Origin: Undaria pinnatifida
Lineage: Eukaryota; Sar; Phaeophyceae; Laminariales; Alariaceae
Assembly: GCA_012845835.1 (NCBI GenBank)
Contig: JABAKD010000029.1
Span: 9,824,731 to 9,888,730, forward strand
Length of the DNA: 64,000 nt
Reading direction: 5' to 3'
Shown: positions 35,401-44,239 of the stretch, piece by piece
How the letters are laid out: each line of letters opens with the position of its first letter
Numbering within the stretch: position 1 is the stretch's first letter
Notes under the pieces: generated by a model
Database searches by the model: none
Told to the model about the DNA's origin: nothing
What the model saw: only the letters and a program-made list of their open reading frames with translations
Translations under genes and position numbers: made by a program

Positions 35401-38400
35401 TAGGTATCGCACAGGGAGGACGTTCAAAAGGTGCGCCACCAGTACAGCAGTGGGGTGTGTGGTTTCCTCCCTATCGCACGTACATGTCGGCCGCACAGGG
35501 GTGTGCGTTCACATCACAGCACGGCAGGGTGTTTGATTTGCTCGGAATTGCACATGTCGGAGTTACCGCGCAGGGGTGTGCGTTCACATCACAGCATGGC
35601 AGGGTGTTTGATTTTATAACTAATTTTCAAGGACGTCAGCCGTGAGTTCGACGAATTTTAGGTCAATACTCATCTTTGCAAGCTGCGTTGTTGGTACTCG
35701 TAATATACTATGTGGGTGAGTTTTATTGGGAGGTGTCCTGCGTTTTGTCCACTATAATGGTAAGTGTTGGTATTTATACTTTAGGTGGGGAATTTTGAGC
35801 TAGATCAAACATCACATCTACTTTATAAATTTATTACTGTAGTTTCCACTATCTATACTGCTCCATCATATGTATGGTAGGCGGTTTATTTTGTTTTTTA
35901 TTCCCCCGGCTTTAATATCGGGAACAGTACGGATACAGAATATTATAAGTTATCTTATATGTTGCTCTTAATGCAGCATTCGAGAATTAAAGTCAGCTAC
36001 TCCCACCCCAAAAAGAGTAAAAACTCTGTGGGACACGAACCCACTGTTTCAAATTGATACGCTGTCACTCTAATATTTAAATACATGTATATATGGTCGC
36101 CCCGGTGGCGTATCAGGTTATCCTCGAGCCTGGTATAGGTCAGTTTCGTGAGTTCGAGCCCCGCCGAGTGCATACTCGTATAAATTCGTTGGGACTTTTT
36201 CTTGTGGACAAATTGACTTGCGGAAAGCGCGAGAGCGTGAGTTAGCAACATTCGATTAACAATCGACGAGCAGTGGGATTGCTGAACCCTATGCGCGATA
36301 AAAATTGAAGGCAAGAACCGGGGAGGAGAAGGGATGACACCTGTGACCACGGCTTGTCCAGAAGCTGGAAAGTGAAAGTGTGCTAAAAAAAAAAAAAAAA
36401 TATATATATATATTTTCAGGACGTCAGGTGTGAGTTCGACGAATTTCAAGTCAGTACTCATATTTTGCATCTGCTTGCTGGTACTTGTACTATGCCATGT
36501 GGGTGAATTTTTTTTTGGTAGGGGTCCTTTTCTTTTATAAACAAATGTTTTTCTCCACTACAATGATTGGTGCTAGTATTTTTACTTTAAGTGGGGAATT
36601 TTGGAGTAATCTATCATACAAGTTCTATTTTATATATTTATTTCTGTAGTTTCCACTGTCTATTGCTGTACCATGTGTGGTGGATGGTTTACGGATGGAT
36701 GGCTTGGTCAGGGTTGTTGGTACTTGTGGTTATGTGCGTACGTAAGTTTTCCCTACCTGGGGGTGATTTTATATTATTATTATTTATTTTATGTTTCGCT
36801 TTAGTGGCGGGTTTTGGTATACATCGGGAGTATGAAGACAGTAGTAGTGATCTGTTAGATATCATGTAAAAGTTTGTTCAGAGTCGCACATGTCGGAGTT
36901 ACCGCACAGTGGTGCGCGTCAGAACGGGAAATCAAATCATTCAATTCATTTTCCGCACAGGGGCCGGAGTCATCACACATGCCGGAGTTATCGCACCCCT
37001 GTGCGATAAAAATCAAAGTTAGGAATCATTTAACAATCGATCGCACGGGGGTGCGATGACTTGCACAATTACGGTAATAGGAGGTTAGTCTAACGAATAT
37101 TTGCCCCTTGATATCGTCTCTCTCAAAAAGTGGAAATCACTTATTTATAGTGCCTTGGGTTATTATACTTGGGGGTTAAGAGTACCTGGTACGAATTAGT
37201 TAACCCCTTTACCACTGGAAACCCGTTTTTGGGGACAACTTGGATTTAGTATAGGGAGGGGTTCGGGGGACTCTAAAGGGGTTAAGGTTCACCCCCAAAC
37301 CGCTTACCAGGTTTGTACAACGTATGTCACAAATCGGGTTTTTTAGTTTGTCACGGAACTTCGTCAGTTCGTAGTAGGGCTGGGTGAGTGAGCAAGATTT
37401 GACGGCTAGTCGCTCATCCCCGCGCGGCAAAGCCAACTATTTTATAGCTAACTTTAGCTGGCACGTCGGTTGGACAATTTGAGCCGCATTGCTTACGTCC
37501 AATTTCTTGTTTTGTTGAACAACCAAACCTTAATTTATTGACAGTACACCATCTCTCAAGTGCGGGCTTCAGCTGTGCGCCATCCGATGCCAGGACTGAA
37601 CGCTGCGACCGTTTGGGAGCCACTTGTCATTGCCCGCGGCGATTAGCGGAGAAAATCTCTATCCCGCATATAGTAAGCCTTCCTACAACTAAGGAAACCC
37701 ACCGAGTCGGATAGTCGGCACCCCCGGAAAACGACTCACTGTCCGACTAATAACTTGTCGATGACTCAAGATGTGCCGAATCACAACTTTAATTATTTTG
37801 CCTATAGAGGCATAATGTAAGGGGTCTAGCTAATCGGACCCTTTCGTTACCCTGCGATTTTGTGGCCGGTGCTGTGCTTTATGCATGCCATGGGTTTGGC
37901 AGTTGTCTTTTGGCTCCTACCCGCCGGCGAACGCGACGGATGATGACCAGGACCTCAAGGACACGTGGTTCCCCAAGGCCCGTGACTGCACGTGCTGTAA
38001 GGTCAGTTATTTTTCTTGTTGCGCGTTCGATCAAGGGTTACTGGGTAAAGCTCGAAGCACTCCGCACATCGCAAATACCAGGTGGTTGCGTTTGCAGCCA
38101 TATCAGGTTGGTATTGCGCGGTATTTTCATGTTGACCTACTCTGTTATTTGATAGGGACGAGGCTGCTAGTGTACGCACTTGGGCAGCAAAGTCCTCTCT
38201 TGCTCTCACTCTTTCTCTCTTTCTTTCTTGCTCTCTTGCTCTCGTTCTTTCTTAATCTTTTTCTCTCTGTGTCCCTTTCTTTCTCTCTCTCTCTCTCTTT
38301 CTGTCTTGCTCTTTGTCTCTCTTTTTTTCTTTTTCTTTCTCTTCTCTTTGCCTTCGTTTTCGCCCCCCCCCCCCCCCTCCCTCCTCTATTTATCTTCTTT

Positions 38401-41400
38401 GCCTGTTTGGCATCGTTTGGTTGCTGCTTGGTGTGGCGGTGGTTTAGGGATACGTGTTTGGATGCACCTCCGACATCTGTGAGTACATTGGCCAGTGCAC
38501 GTGCAGCATTGAGGAGAACGACCTAGAAGGCAGCAACTCCGTCTCGTCCAACTCCATGGTGAGCGAACCACCCCCCGCCGCACCATATTTATACGAGCCT
38601 GCTGTAGTTTAGGGTTGTTACATTTTGTGTCGAGCGGTTGCTTTGCTCTTTGACGGTTCCAGGCGGCTAAAGTTGCGAGATGCTTCGATGCAAAGTGCGA
38701 CGAACGGTGGGAATCCTGAACCCTCGGCGCGATCAAAGCGTAAGGGCGCGTGTCGTACCATGGGAGAGAAGGGACGACACCTGTGACCGCGGTTTGTCCA
38801 CAAGATGGAAAGTAAACGATACGTAACAAACATAACATGCAACAGCGCGTGTCTTGATCGCTCGCTCACCCCCCCCCCCCCCATTGCTCGCTCGACACTT
38901 CAACTCACGCATACCGCTCTCCGTCTCTACCCCGGTTGCTGCTTTCTCCCCCCTCTCCCACGAGGCACAGTCGAAGACAGGTTCGCCGCAAGTCGGCATG
39001 GGGGCAAACGGCAACCCGATGGGGGCTGGGGGGGAGGGGGCGCGACCACCGCAGCCGCCCACGGAGGCGGCGGCGGCGGGGGGGGGGGGGGCGACCTAGC
39101 CCCGGGAGGGGGGGGGGGGCGGAATGCCGGTACGGGACGGGGTGCAAGCGAGCGGATTGCTCGTTCAGCCACCCACAAGGTGAAGCTTGGAGAATCGACG
39201 GCAACGTTATATGATGCGTTGCGTGGCTTTGCGATAAACAACTCTTTGGTGTCTGGTGGTGGGTTTTATGTATAGCTCTGTGTTGGCTCTGTGGTGGCTG
39301 TATGAAAGCTCTATTATTAGATTCGATTTGTGAGGGTTCTCGTCTATGAAACGGCAGTTTCAGGGTGAGGGAGTTATTTGTTCAGCCAACCACGAGGTTA
39401 GGGGGGGGGGAACCGAACGACGGACACGATTACTCTGTCTTGACGATGGATATATGTGGGGTGGCTGTGTTGGCCGATAGTTCTGTTGAGCGTAGCTCCC
39501 CCTGTCAGCGCAACACGCCAAAGGCAGCCCTTTGGACGCAGCCTCTTGAGCACACCCATGTTTGTCACAGCCCGTTGAATGTAGCACCCTCGAAGGCAAC
39601 CCCTTGAGCGCATCCCCGTTTTTCTGTGGTCGGTTTTATGGTAGGTCTACTCAGTCGGATTGTTGTATGGTTTTAGGATAGCTCTGCGATAGCTTGGTGG
39701 TCTTCTGTAATAACTCTTATCTTCTGTGTATATGATACATCTGTGATAGCTCTACCTCTTGTGATATTCTGTAATTTTCTACCAGGTACGTCTTTATTAC
39801 CAGGTATCAATATAGAGTACACTACCCAGAGCTGCGAGGCCGAGGCTTTCGTCCAAGCTCATTATTGCAAGTTATGCGTGTGATACTCCGATCGCGCGTG
39901 TTACGGGGTGTATATGTCCTCAAAAAAGGGTATCTGGTATAGGTCGGGGACCCCCCTCAGTGATGTTAATAGCTGGTACCAGGGTCAACAGGGTGATAGA
40001 AAAGACGTTCAGTCTTGAAGGATTTAATTACTCTACGCACGGAAACTAAAAAAGTCGTTCGGGATGATATATCTGAAATTGCTTTGGGGAGCTGCTCTTG
40101 TAAAGTAGCGTTCGGTACGCATGGGCAAGGCGAGAGGTGCTGGGTTGGAGGAGAGGACCGTCTGGCCTCTTCAGTGCGGTCCACGCGGCGTCCTGTGTGA
40201 TTTCGCACCTCCGGTCTACACTATCGTTTTTTTTTGTCTGGCCTTGCATTTGGTACGTTTGTTTATTATAAAAAAATAAAAATACGCTCGAGCGGTGAGA
40301 TCGAAGATTTCGTCGGAACTCATCTTTGCAAGCTGTGTGTGATATACTCCGATCGCCGGCATGACGGGGTGTGTGTCCTCATATAGGTCGGCAACTCCCC
40401 TTAGAAGTACAGTAGCTTGTGCCAGGGTCAACAGGTGTTCATCTGTGCACGGACACTTTTAAGACCCGTTTTTGCGCTTGTGTTTGGTACCAGGTACGTT
40501 TGTTTATGTGTTGACTGGACCTGCAGGCGATGTTGATTGGTTCCCTGCAGCGATTTTTGCTTGGCCGTCACACGAACTCGCCGCTCTTCAAGCCTTTGGC
40601 CCTGCTTGGAACGATGGGTACCGACGTTTTTCGGCACGAACCGGTTGGGAATATCGTGGGGTAACATGAATTATACTTTCCAGGCTTAAAACAATGTCCA
40701 CTGTCTTTTCCCGTCCGGATTTCATGTTTTTCCCTGGCGTCTGGTGAAGGTCGCACCATGGACGCAGATGGCGTTTCTTTCGGCGACTTTGGGGCGGGGA
40801 GCGGGGGCGGCGGTCACCGGGGCAAGCGTGGCAGCGGCGGGGCGGGGGCGGGGGGAAAGCTCATCGTTGACCAGGACCTCATGGACACGTGGTACCCGGA
40901 CTGCCGTGAATGCGCGTGCTGCAAGGTGAGGAGGCGGGGCGTTTGGGAAAATTCTTGGGAGAGAAAAATTTCAGGGATTTTTCAAGATGTCTTGGAAGAG
41001 GAATCTTCTGGGAGTAAAGTCCTTGGGGGCGCGGAAGCTTTCGGGGTTTTCCTCGTGAGAGTAAGCTTCGTTCTTCTTCTTTGTCTCCGGGTGATGAATG
41101 CTGTTGTGACCAGTTTTACTTGCTGTACCGGTTTGTTTACTACTGGCGGTTCCTTTTTAAGTTGGCGGGAACTTGCTTGGTGGGAGGGGGGGGGGGGGAC
41201 GTGTCATCCTCGGTGGTCAATAAGTGCAAGGTTTGTGTGCGGGCACGAATGCATGCATGCCCACAGCGGCAGCTCTCACAAGGACTTTTCTTTCGCAGGG
41301 TTGAATTGTTGCTGGGTGGCTGTGGCGGTTGACCTGGCGGCTGCGCCTTGCGTTAAGCGTGAGCTGAAGCAGGCTTTTTCTGCGTTCTACTTTTTTTTTT

Positions 41401-41963
41401 GTTTTTGCCCTCAGCCGATGCGCTTCGATTTTTGTCAGCGCAGCACTGTTTTCTTTTCGTAGCTCGTGACTGCTCCGGCCCGGAGTCTCTTGTGACACTA
41501 CGTTAGTATTGAAACGAACAAAAACAACGCGCAAGGATACGAATGTCACGCAGCATCACGCCACGGCGTGCACAATGGTGCACTGCAGTCGTCCCGATAA
41601 TATACCTGGTGTCAATACATCTCATTCACGACTGCATAGCCCACATTTATCATACCCCTCTCAAGCCCGATCACTTAACAAACCGCCCCCTCGTCTCAAC
41701 CTGGTCTGCCATTTGACGTTCACATGCAGGGTTACAAGCACGGGTGCAAGACGCCCGCTTGCGCGGACGCGGGTCTGTGCGCGTGTTCCTCCGGCGACGG
41801 CCCCGCGGTCCCCATCGCCGCCGTGGCCAGCTCCAACCCACCGCCAGGGACGGAGGGTTCCACAGGAAAACCTTCCACCGTGGAGGCGGTGGGCGGGGAG
41901 GGGGTAGGGGCAGAGAACACAGCAGTAGCAGCGGCGGCGGCTGCGCCCCCGCCGCCAGCATAG
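22156..41963 (+). CDS. Seven-exon gene: tandem CCCH zinc-finger / seven-cysteine module protein
   Basis: Exons with matching phases: 22,156-22,555, 33,248-33,417, 37,903-38,001, 38,448-38,558, 38,971-39,179, 40,750-40,925 and 41,730-41,963 (stop TAG); about 465 aa. Three fingers C-x5-C-x4-C-x3-H (22,183-22,230; 22,501-22,548; 39,125-39,172) have the spacing of Nab2/ZC3H14 fingers, which bind poly(A) RNA. Fingers 2 and 3 are each followed by a phase-1 intron, GR-x-(I/M)-DADG and a Gly-rich linker, then DL(K/M)DTW(F/Y)P and C-x-C-C-x6-C-x4-C-x5-C-x-C. A phase-0 intron splits both Cys7 modules after CCK. The end is Ala/Pro-rich. Exon 5 carries one base too many in a poly-G run (about 39,079-39,091). 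The start could instead be an upstream exon. I infer an RNA-binding protein; the role of the Cys7 module is unknown. Confidence 0.72.
22183..22548 (+). other. CCCH zinc fingers 1 and 2 of gene 2
   Basis: Finger 1 reads CKFGVQCHRQDCWYSH and finger 2 CRYAFECKRRDCHFNH. They are separated by an Asn/His-rich then Gly-rich linker of about 90 residues. All zinc ligands are present. The donor after NHPFG leaves phase 1, as it does after finger 3. Confidence 0.85.
23497..23610. repeat. Dispersed SINE-tail-like segment
   Basis: It is almost identical to 32,685-32,800: CTCGCATTAACTCGCATA, GTCACAGGACAG, TCTGGAGCTGAGGAATACCC and CAGGGAAAAAACAC. An inverted relative lies at 29,565-29,660. The GTGGTCACAGG/CCTGTGACCACGG word is shared with the tails of the tRNA-derived SINEs. 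Confidence 0.6.
23815..24330. repeat. ~175-185 bp tandem repeat, three diverged copies
   Basis: Each unit has an A/T-rich start, AAACGCC(A/C)CC..., GCCGCGCGACTGCCC, CCCCTCGAAGGGTTGGGGT and a run of GGGTTAG/GGGTTGG, and ends near GGTCGGGTTAGTCTGGGCCG. The G-rich part is telomere-like in composition, but the unit is too long and irregular for a telomere. Confidence 0.75.
24690..25235 (-). mobile_element. tRNA-derived SINE and associated body, inverted
   Basis: On the - strand the head at about 25,234 begins GGTCGCCCCGGTGGCGTATC, with A box TGGCGTATCAGG and B box GAGTTCGAGCCCC. A body and a GTGACCACGGC...TCCAGAAGCTGGAAAGT tail follow to about 24,945. A second body segment (24,690-24,930) matches 29,975-30,235. 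The head matches 36,095 onward. Confidence 0.75.
27590..27670. repeat. Dispersed repeat R1 core
   Basis: It reads CGGCCGTTGTATCGCGCAGC, TTGCAAATATGGGCATCGAC and TTATCGAACTCACAGC, the R1 core in reverse orientation relative to 35,631. Confidence 0.7.
28660..29260. mobile_element. Internal part of the Harbinger-like element family
   Basis: It is homologous over about 500 bp to the inside of 30,320-31,108 (shared words CTGCTTCTCGC, AGCAGCGCGCGGT, GTAGCTTTGGCGGCTCT, CACAGCAGTACTCC). CAGTCG-rich ends remain at 28,690-28,735, but the full terminal inverted repeats are missing. Confidence 0.65.
29854..30316 (+). mobile_element. tRNA-derived SINE, interrupted by a DNA element
   Basis: The head GGTCGCCCCGGTGGTCTAGT has an A box (TGGTCTAGTGG) and a B box (GAGTTCGATTCCC). 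A body shared with 24,690-24,930 and a tail GTGACCACGGACTTG...CAACAACCACAACAACCC follow. The tail sequence continues after the inserted element (31,112-31,170). Confidence 0.7.
30320..31108. mobile_element. Harbinger-like non-autonomous DNA element with TAA target duplication
   Basis: Terminal inverted repeats of at least 24 bp start GGCCATTTCTTATACAGTCG at both ends. Both ends are flanked by TAA (30,317-30,319 and 31,109-31,111), the TWA class used by PIF/Harbinger elements. Subterminal CAGTCGAAAAA words are repeated many times. No transposase frame is present, so it would need one supplied in trans. Confidence 0.8.
33248..33417 (+). other. Gene 2 exon 2 (DADG motif, Gly-rich linker)
   Basis: The acceptor GCGGTTAG and the donor GAG|GTGAGG give phases 1 and 0. 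It encodes GRAIDADGSS, a Gly/Ser run and PLLNRPPSNNSIGSMSRGM. The start matches GRTMDADGVS of exon 6, which is the main evidence for linking the 22-kb and 37-kb exons. Confidence 0.65.
33455..34110. repeat. Minisatellite (CACAGGGAGGGGGTGTTCGA)n split by an insertion
   Basis: Imperfect ~18-24 bp units of GACACAGGGAGGGGGTGTTC occur at 33,455-33,605 and again at 33,962-34,110. The sequence between (about 33,610-33,960) contains an R1 copy and is unrelated to the units. Confidence 0.75.
34779..34870. repeat. ~90-bp MITE-like repeat, copy 1
   Basis: It begins TAACCCCTTTAGAGCCCCC and ends GGGTTTCCAGCTGGGAAGGC. It is homologous in inverted orientation to 37,200-37,287. It lies about 10 bp outside the left end of the mariner-like element. 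Confidence 0.65.
35631..35850. repeat. Dispersed repeat R1 (long copy)
   Basis: It closely matches 14,525-14,760, including GTGAGTTCGACGAATTTTAG, CATCTTTGCAAGCTGCGTTG and the TATACTTTAGGTGGGGAATT block. Confidence 0.75.
36095..36400 (+). mobile_element. tRNA-derived SINE with poly(A) tail
   Basis: The head GGTCGCCCCGGTGGCGTATC has an A box (TGGCGTATCAGG) and a B box (GAGTTCGAGCCCC). The body runs through GACGAGCAGTGGGATTGCTG to TCCAGAAGCTGGAAAGTGAA and a run of A's at about 36,385. It is the best full-length copy. A separate T-arm-like GTGGGTTCGTGTCCCAC lies on the - strand at 36,025-36,045. Confidence 0.8.
36418..36700. repeat. Dispersed repeat R1, diverged copy
   Basis: GTGTGAGTTCGACGAATTTC opens the copy, followed by a degraded GCAAGCTGC region and the shared TTTACTTTAAGTGGGGAATT and TTTCCACTGTCTAT blocks. 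It begins right after the SINE tail. Confidence 0.65.
37200..37287. repeat. ~90-bp MITE-like repeat, copy 2
   Basis: It begins TTAACCCCTTTA and ends TAAAGGGGTTAA, a 12-bp terminal inverted repeat. Relatives lie at 34,779-34,870, about 42,660-42,755, 42,925-43,022 and 61,220-61,310. Confidence 0.7.
37903..38558 (+). other. Gene 2 Cys7 module 1 (exons 3 and 4)
   Basis: Exon 3 (37,903-38,001) ends with DLKDTWFP...CTCCK. Exon 4 (38,448-38,558) begins GYVFGC and completes C-x4-C-x5-C-x-C. The intron (38,002-38,447) has a long CT-rich tract. A start codon at 37,885 in frame is an alternative if the gene is split. Confidence 0.7.
38690..38820 (+). repeat. SINE 3' fragment in intron 4 of gene 2
   Basis: It contains GGTGGGAATCCTGAACCCT, GACACCTGTGACCGCGG and TTGTCCACAAGATGGAAAGT, matching the body and tail of the SINE at 36,095-36,400. 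The tRNA head is missing. Confidence 0.65.
39830..40010. repeat. Dispersed repeat R2: empty site of the LTR insertion
   Basis: It contains AGCTGGTACCAGGGTCAACA followed directly by GGGTGAT. The LTR element at 47,221-58,849 splits this same junction, so this is a paralogous empty site. The R2 body also has GATACTCCGATCGCGCGTGT. Confidence 0.8.
40270..40480. repeat. Dispersed repeat R2, copy 2
   Basis: GGTGAGATCGAAGATTTCGT, CTCATCTTTGCAAGCTGTGT, CAGGGTCAACAG and CTGTGCACGGACAC appear in order. It is homologous to both flanks of the LTR element and shows R2 to be related to the R1 core. Confidence 0.7.
40750..41963 (+). other. Gene 2 Cys7 module 2 (exons 6 and 7)
   Basis: Exon 6 (40,750-40,925) encodes GRTMDADGVSFGDF, a Gly-rich linker, DLMDTWYP and CACCK. 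Exon 7 (41,730-41,963) begins GYKHGC and completes the same cysteine spacing, then an Ala/Pro-rich tail ending at TAG. An ATG at 40,758 could start a shorter protein. Confidence 0.7.
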
Positions 41964-41999
41964 GCAGCGGCCACCACCACCTCCTGACCCGGCTGAGCT

Positions 42000-42215
42000 T
42001 GACTTAGCCTGGCTTGACTTCGGTAGATTTGGCTTGATTGAGTTGGCTTGACTTGGACAGCCTTGGCTTGACGTGACTTGCCTTGACTTGAATTGGCTTG
42101 ACTTGACGTGACTTGACTTGACTCCACTACTTGGTTGAGTTGAGCTGGCTTGGCTTGGCTTGGCTTGGCTTGGCTTGGCTTGGCTTGGCTTGGCTTGGCT
42201 TGGCTTCACTTATCG
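42000..42215. repeat. Degenerate pentanucleotide array (CTTGG/CTTGA)n
   Basis: The first half is mixed TTGACTTGGC words; 42,138-42,207 is a nearly pure run of TTGGC. It starts about 40 bp after the gene 2 stop. The Ser/Gln/Lys-rich frame on the - strand is a product of the repeat. Confidence 0.9.
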
Positions 42216-44239
42216 TAACTTGACCGGTGCTGCTTGCAGACGAAGATGACTTAGGTTCTGCCTCATTTTGTGTGCCTCTGGGAGGGGTAGGGGTCTGGCG
42301 GGCGGGGGAAGGTTGGCTTGGAGGGTGTGGGGGAGCGATACGGAAGAGGCGTGTAATGGCTTGACGGTAGAGCAACCAGCGTGGTTCTGTCGCTCGATCT
42401 GCCGCTCTTTCGTTTGTTCGTTCGTTCATGTGTTCGTTGGTTTGCTGCTTTTGCGGCGAAGTGGCATAGATGGCGCCAAGCGCCATCGGAGAAACCATTG
42501 TTTTTCACTCGGTCGTTTTGCTGCCTGCTTGCTGTTGCAATTAGGGGGCGCATGCTTTTGGTCGGGGGTAGAGGGGGGGGAGAGGGTGGGGTACGCCTTA
42601 CACTATCAAACGGGAAAACCCAGGAGTTGCTGCATTTGTGCATGCATGCATAGGGGGGATACCTTAACCCCTTCTCCACGCGATCATTTATGCCACAAAT
42701 CCCAAGTAGTTTGACCGCAAATACGTGGGTGCACTTCAACGGGGTCAAGCGCACTAACTCCGGGTAGTTTCCCCCCTAAAACGTGGGTGCGGTTTCAAGG
42801 GGTTTGAGCGTGAATGAACACGGGAAAACCCGGGAGACTGACTCTCCATGCGTTTCAAGCATGCATGGATTGCTTTGGTGAGGCATCCTTCGGGCGAGGC
42901 ATGTTGCAGCTGAAAGGTAGAGGCACGGCGCTTAGCCCCTTTAGAAGTGTATCCACAGCTTTGGGGAATACTACACCTGGAGTTAATGTGGGATGATTTG
43001 TCCAGTTTCAAGAGGGTTAAAGGCGGGACGGAGAAGACGCGTCCTCGGAGGCGCCGCGGGGGCACTGGCTTGGTGCGCCGTTGTCACGGACGAGGGCAGC
43101 GCGCGGCTTGATGCTGCTGCACCTGGTTGGCGGTGTCGATGTTGCCCCGCCCCTGGTGAGCTGATTAGGTTTATCTCTTCTCGCTCTTTCTCGAGCGGGC
43201 AAATATTTAGCTATACTTTCCCCGGTTGTTTTAGTAATTAGGCGTCGATATTGTTGTCGCCCTTTGGTCGGGATTTTTCTCGCCCTTTGTCTCGTGTGAC
43301 TCGCCTTGCTTCGGAAGCGGAGAAGGTGACTGGTTCTGCCCCCTTTGGTTGATAAGAGGGGAAGATGGGATGAAGGGTTTGTGTCCGTTTTTTAGTCGTG
43401 GAGGTGGCGGTGGCGACGGCGTTAAATCGCGGGGTGCGTCCGTGAGAGGGAGACGATGGCGGCGACGCGTACCAGCGGCGGCTTTGTCAGTTGGTTAGGT
43501 TGATCGGCTTGAGTGTTTAGGATCGATATTCGGTCCCAGAGTTGAACGGGGTGAGGTGGGGCGGGGCGGCCGCAGGGGCGACCGCGCCCCAAAAGAACTG
43601 TCTGTGGCAGAAGCATGTGGCGAAGCGACGGAATGGACGCCTCTGTACGCAATTGCTTCCTTCCTGTCGCACGGCCGTTGTCCCAAGAAGGACCTTGCCC
43701 GACAAGAAACAGCGTGCGGCGGAAGAAGCGCGTGGCGGACGGGTGGACGGACGCCTGTCTACGGAGGGTTTCGTGTCACGCATATGAGTTTTCCTGGCAC
43801 CACGCAATTGATAGTGTAGAACGAGTGTCGTTATGACGGTTCGTTAATCCAACAGGGCGAACTCCCTCCTGCTCCTCCCCTTTTTTGTTTTTGCAAGCGG
43901 CCAGCGTTAAGCATCGCGCTGAAGAGGTCGATGGGCGGGCGGGCGGGCGGGCGGGCGGGCGGGGGGGGGGAGGGGGGGGAATTTTAACGGCGCGCTTGCT
44001 GCGTCGCTTGGTGTTAACTCTTTATGTGCATCCCCTTTTTGGGGGATAAACTACTTGGAATTAGTGTCGGGTACTTTGTTGCAAGAGTACAAGGGCTGAG
44101 ACGGTAGGCTCCGCGCGTCTCTCTTTTGCTCGTTGGTGGATTTCATGTCGTGCGTTGGCGCCACAACCTTGTTTTCTCTGTCCCCCCCCCGGCGGAGGAG
44201 GCATCGTACACACCATTTGACGAGTTTTATAGGACGAAC
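42216..44239. other. Intergenic; no gene recognised
   Basis: Two diverged copies of the ~90-bp MITE-like repeat lie at 42,660-42,755 and 42,925-43,022. A (GGGC)n then poly-G run lies at 43,933-43,978. At 43,540-43,800 three + strand frames are open because of GC content, and none has a recognisable motif. Confidence 0.4.

Larger units (their letters stand above)
34880..37077. mobile_element. Mariner-like inverted-repeat element (2.2 kb) with nested insertions
   Basis: The left end TCACCGTAATTGTGCGAGTC and the reverse complement of the right end TTACCGTAATTGTGCAAGTC match over 27 bp with two differences. Both ends are flanked by TA (34,878-34,879; 37,078-37,079). Subterminal words CGGAGTCATCGCAC recur at both ends. 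No transposase was recognised. R1 copies (35,631; 36,418) and a SINE (36,095) sit inside. Confidence 0.75.
33418..37902 (+). other. Intron 2 of gene 2 (4.5 kb)
   Basis: It starts GTGAGG and ends GGTTTGGCAG, phase 0 at both ends. It holds the split minisatellite, a mariner-like inverted-repeat element with a nested SINE, R1 copies and two ~90-bp MITE-like repeats. Nothing was recognised in 34,110-34,775 or 37,290-37,880. Confidence 0.6.
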
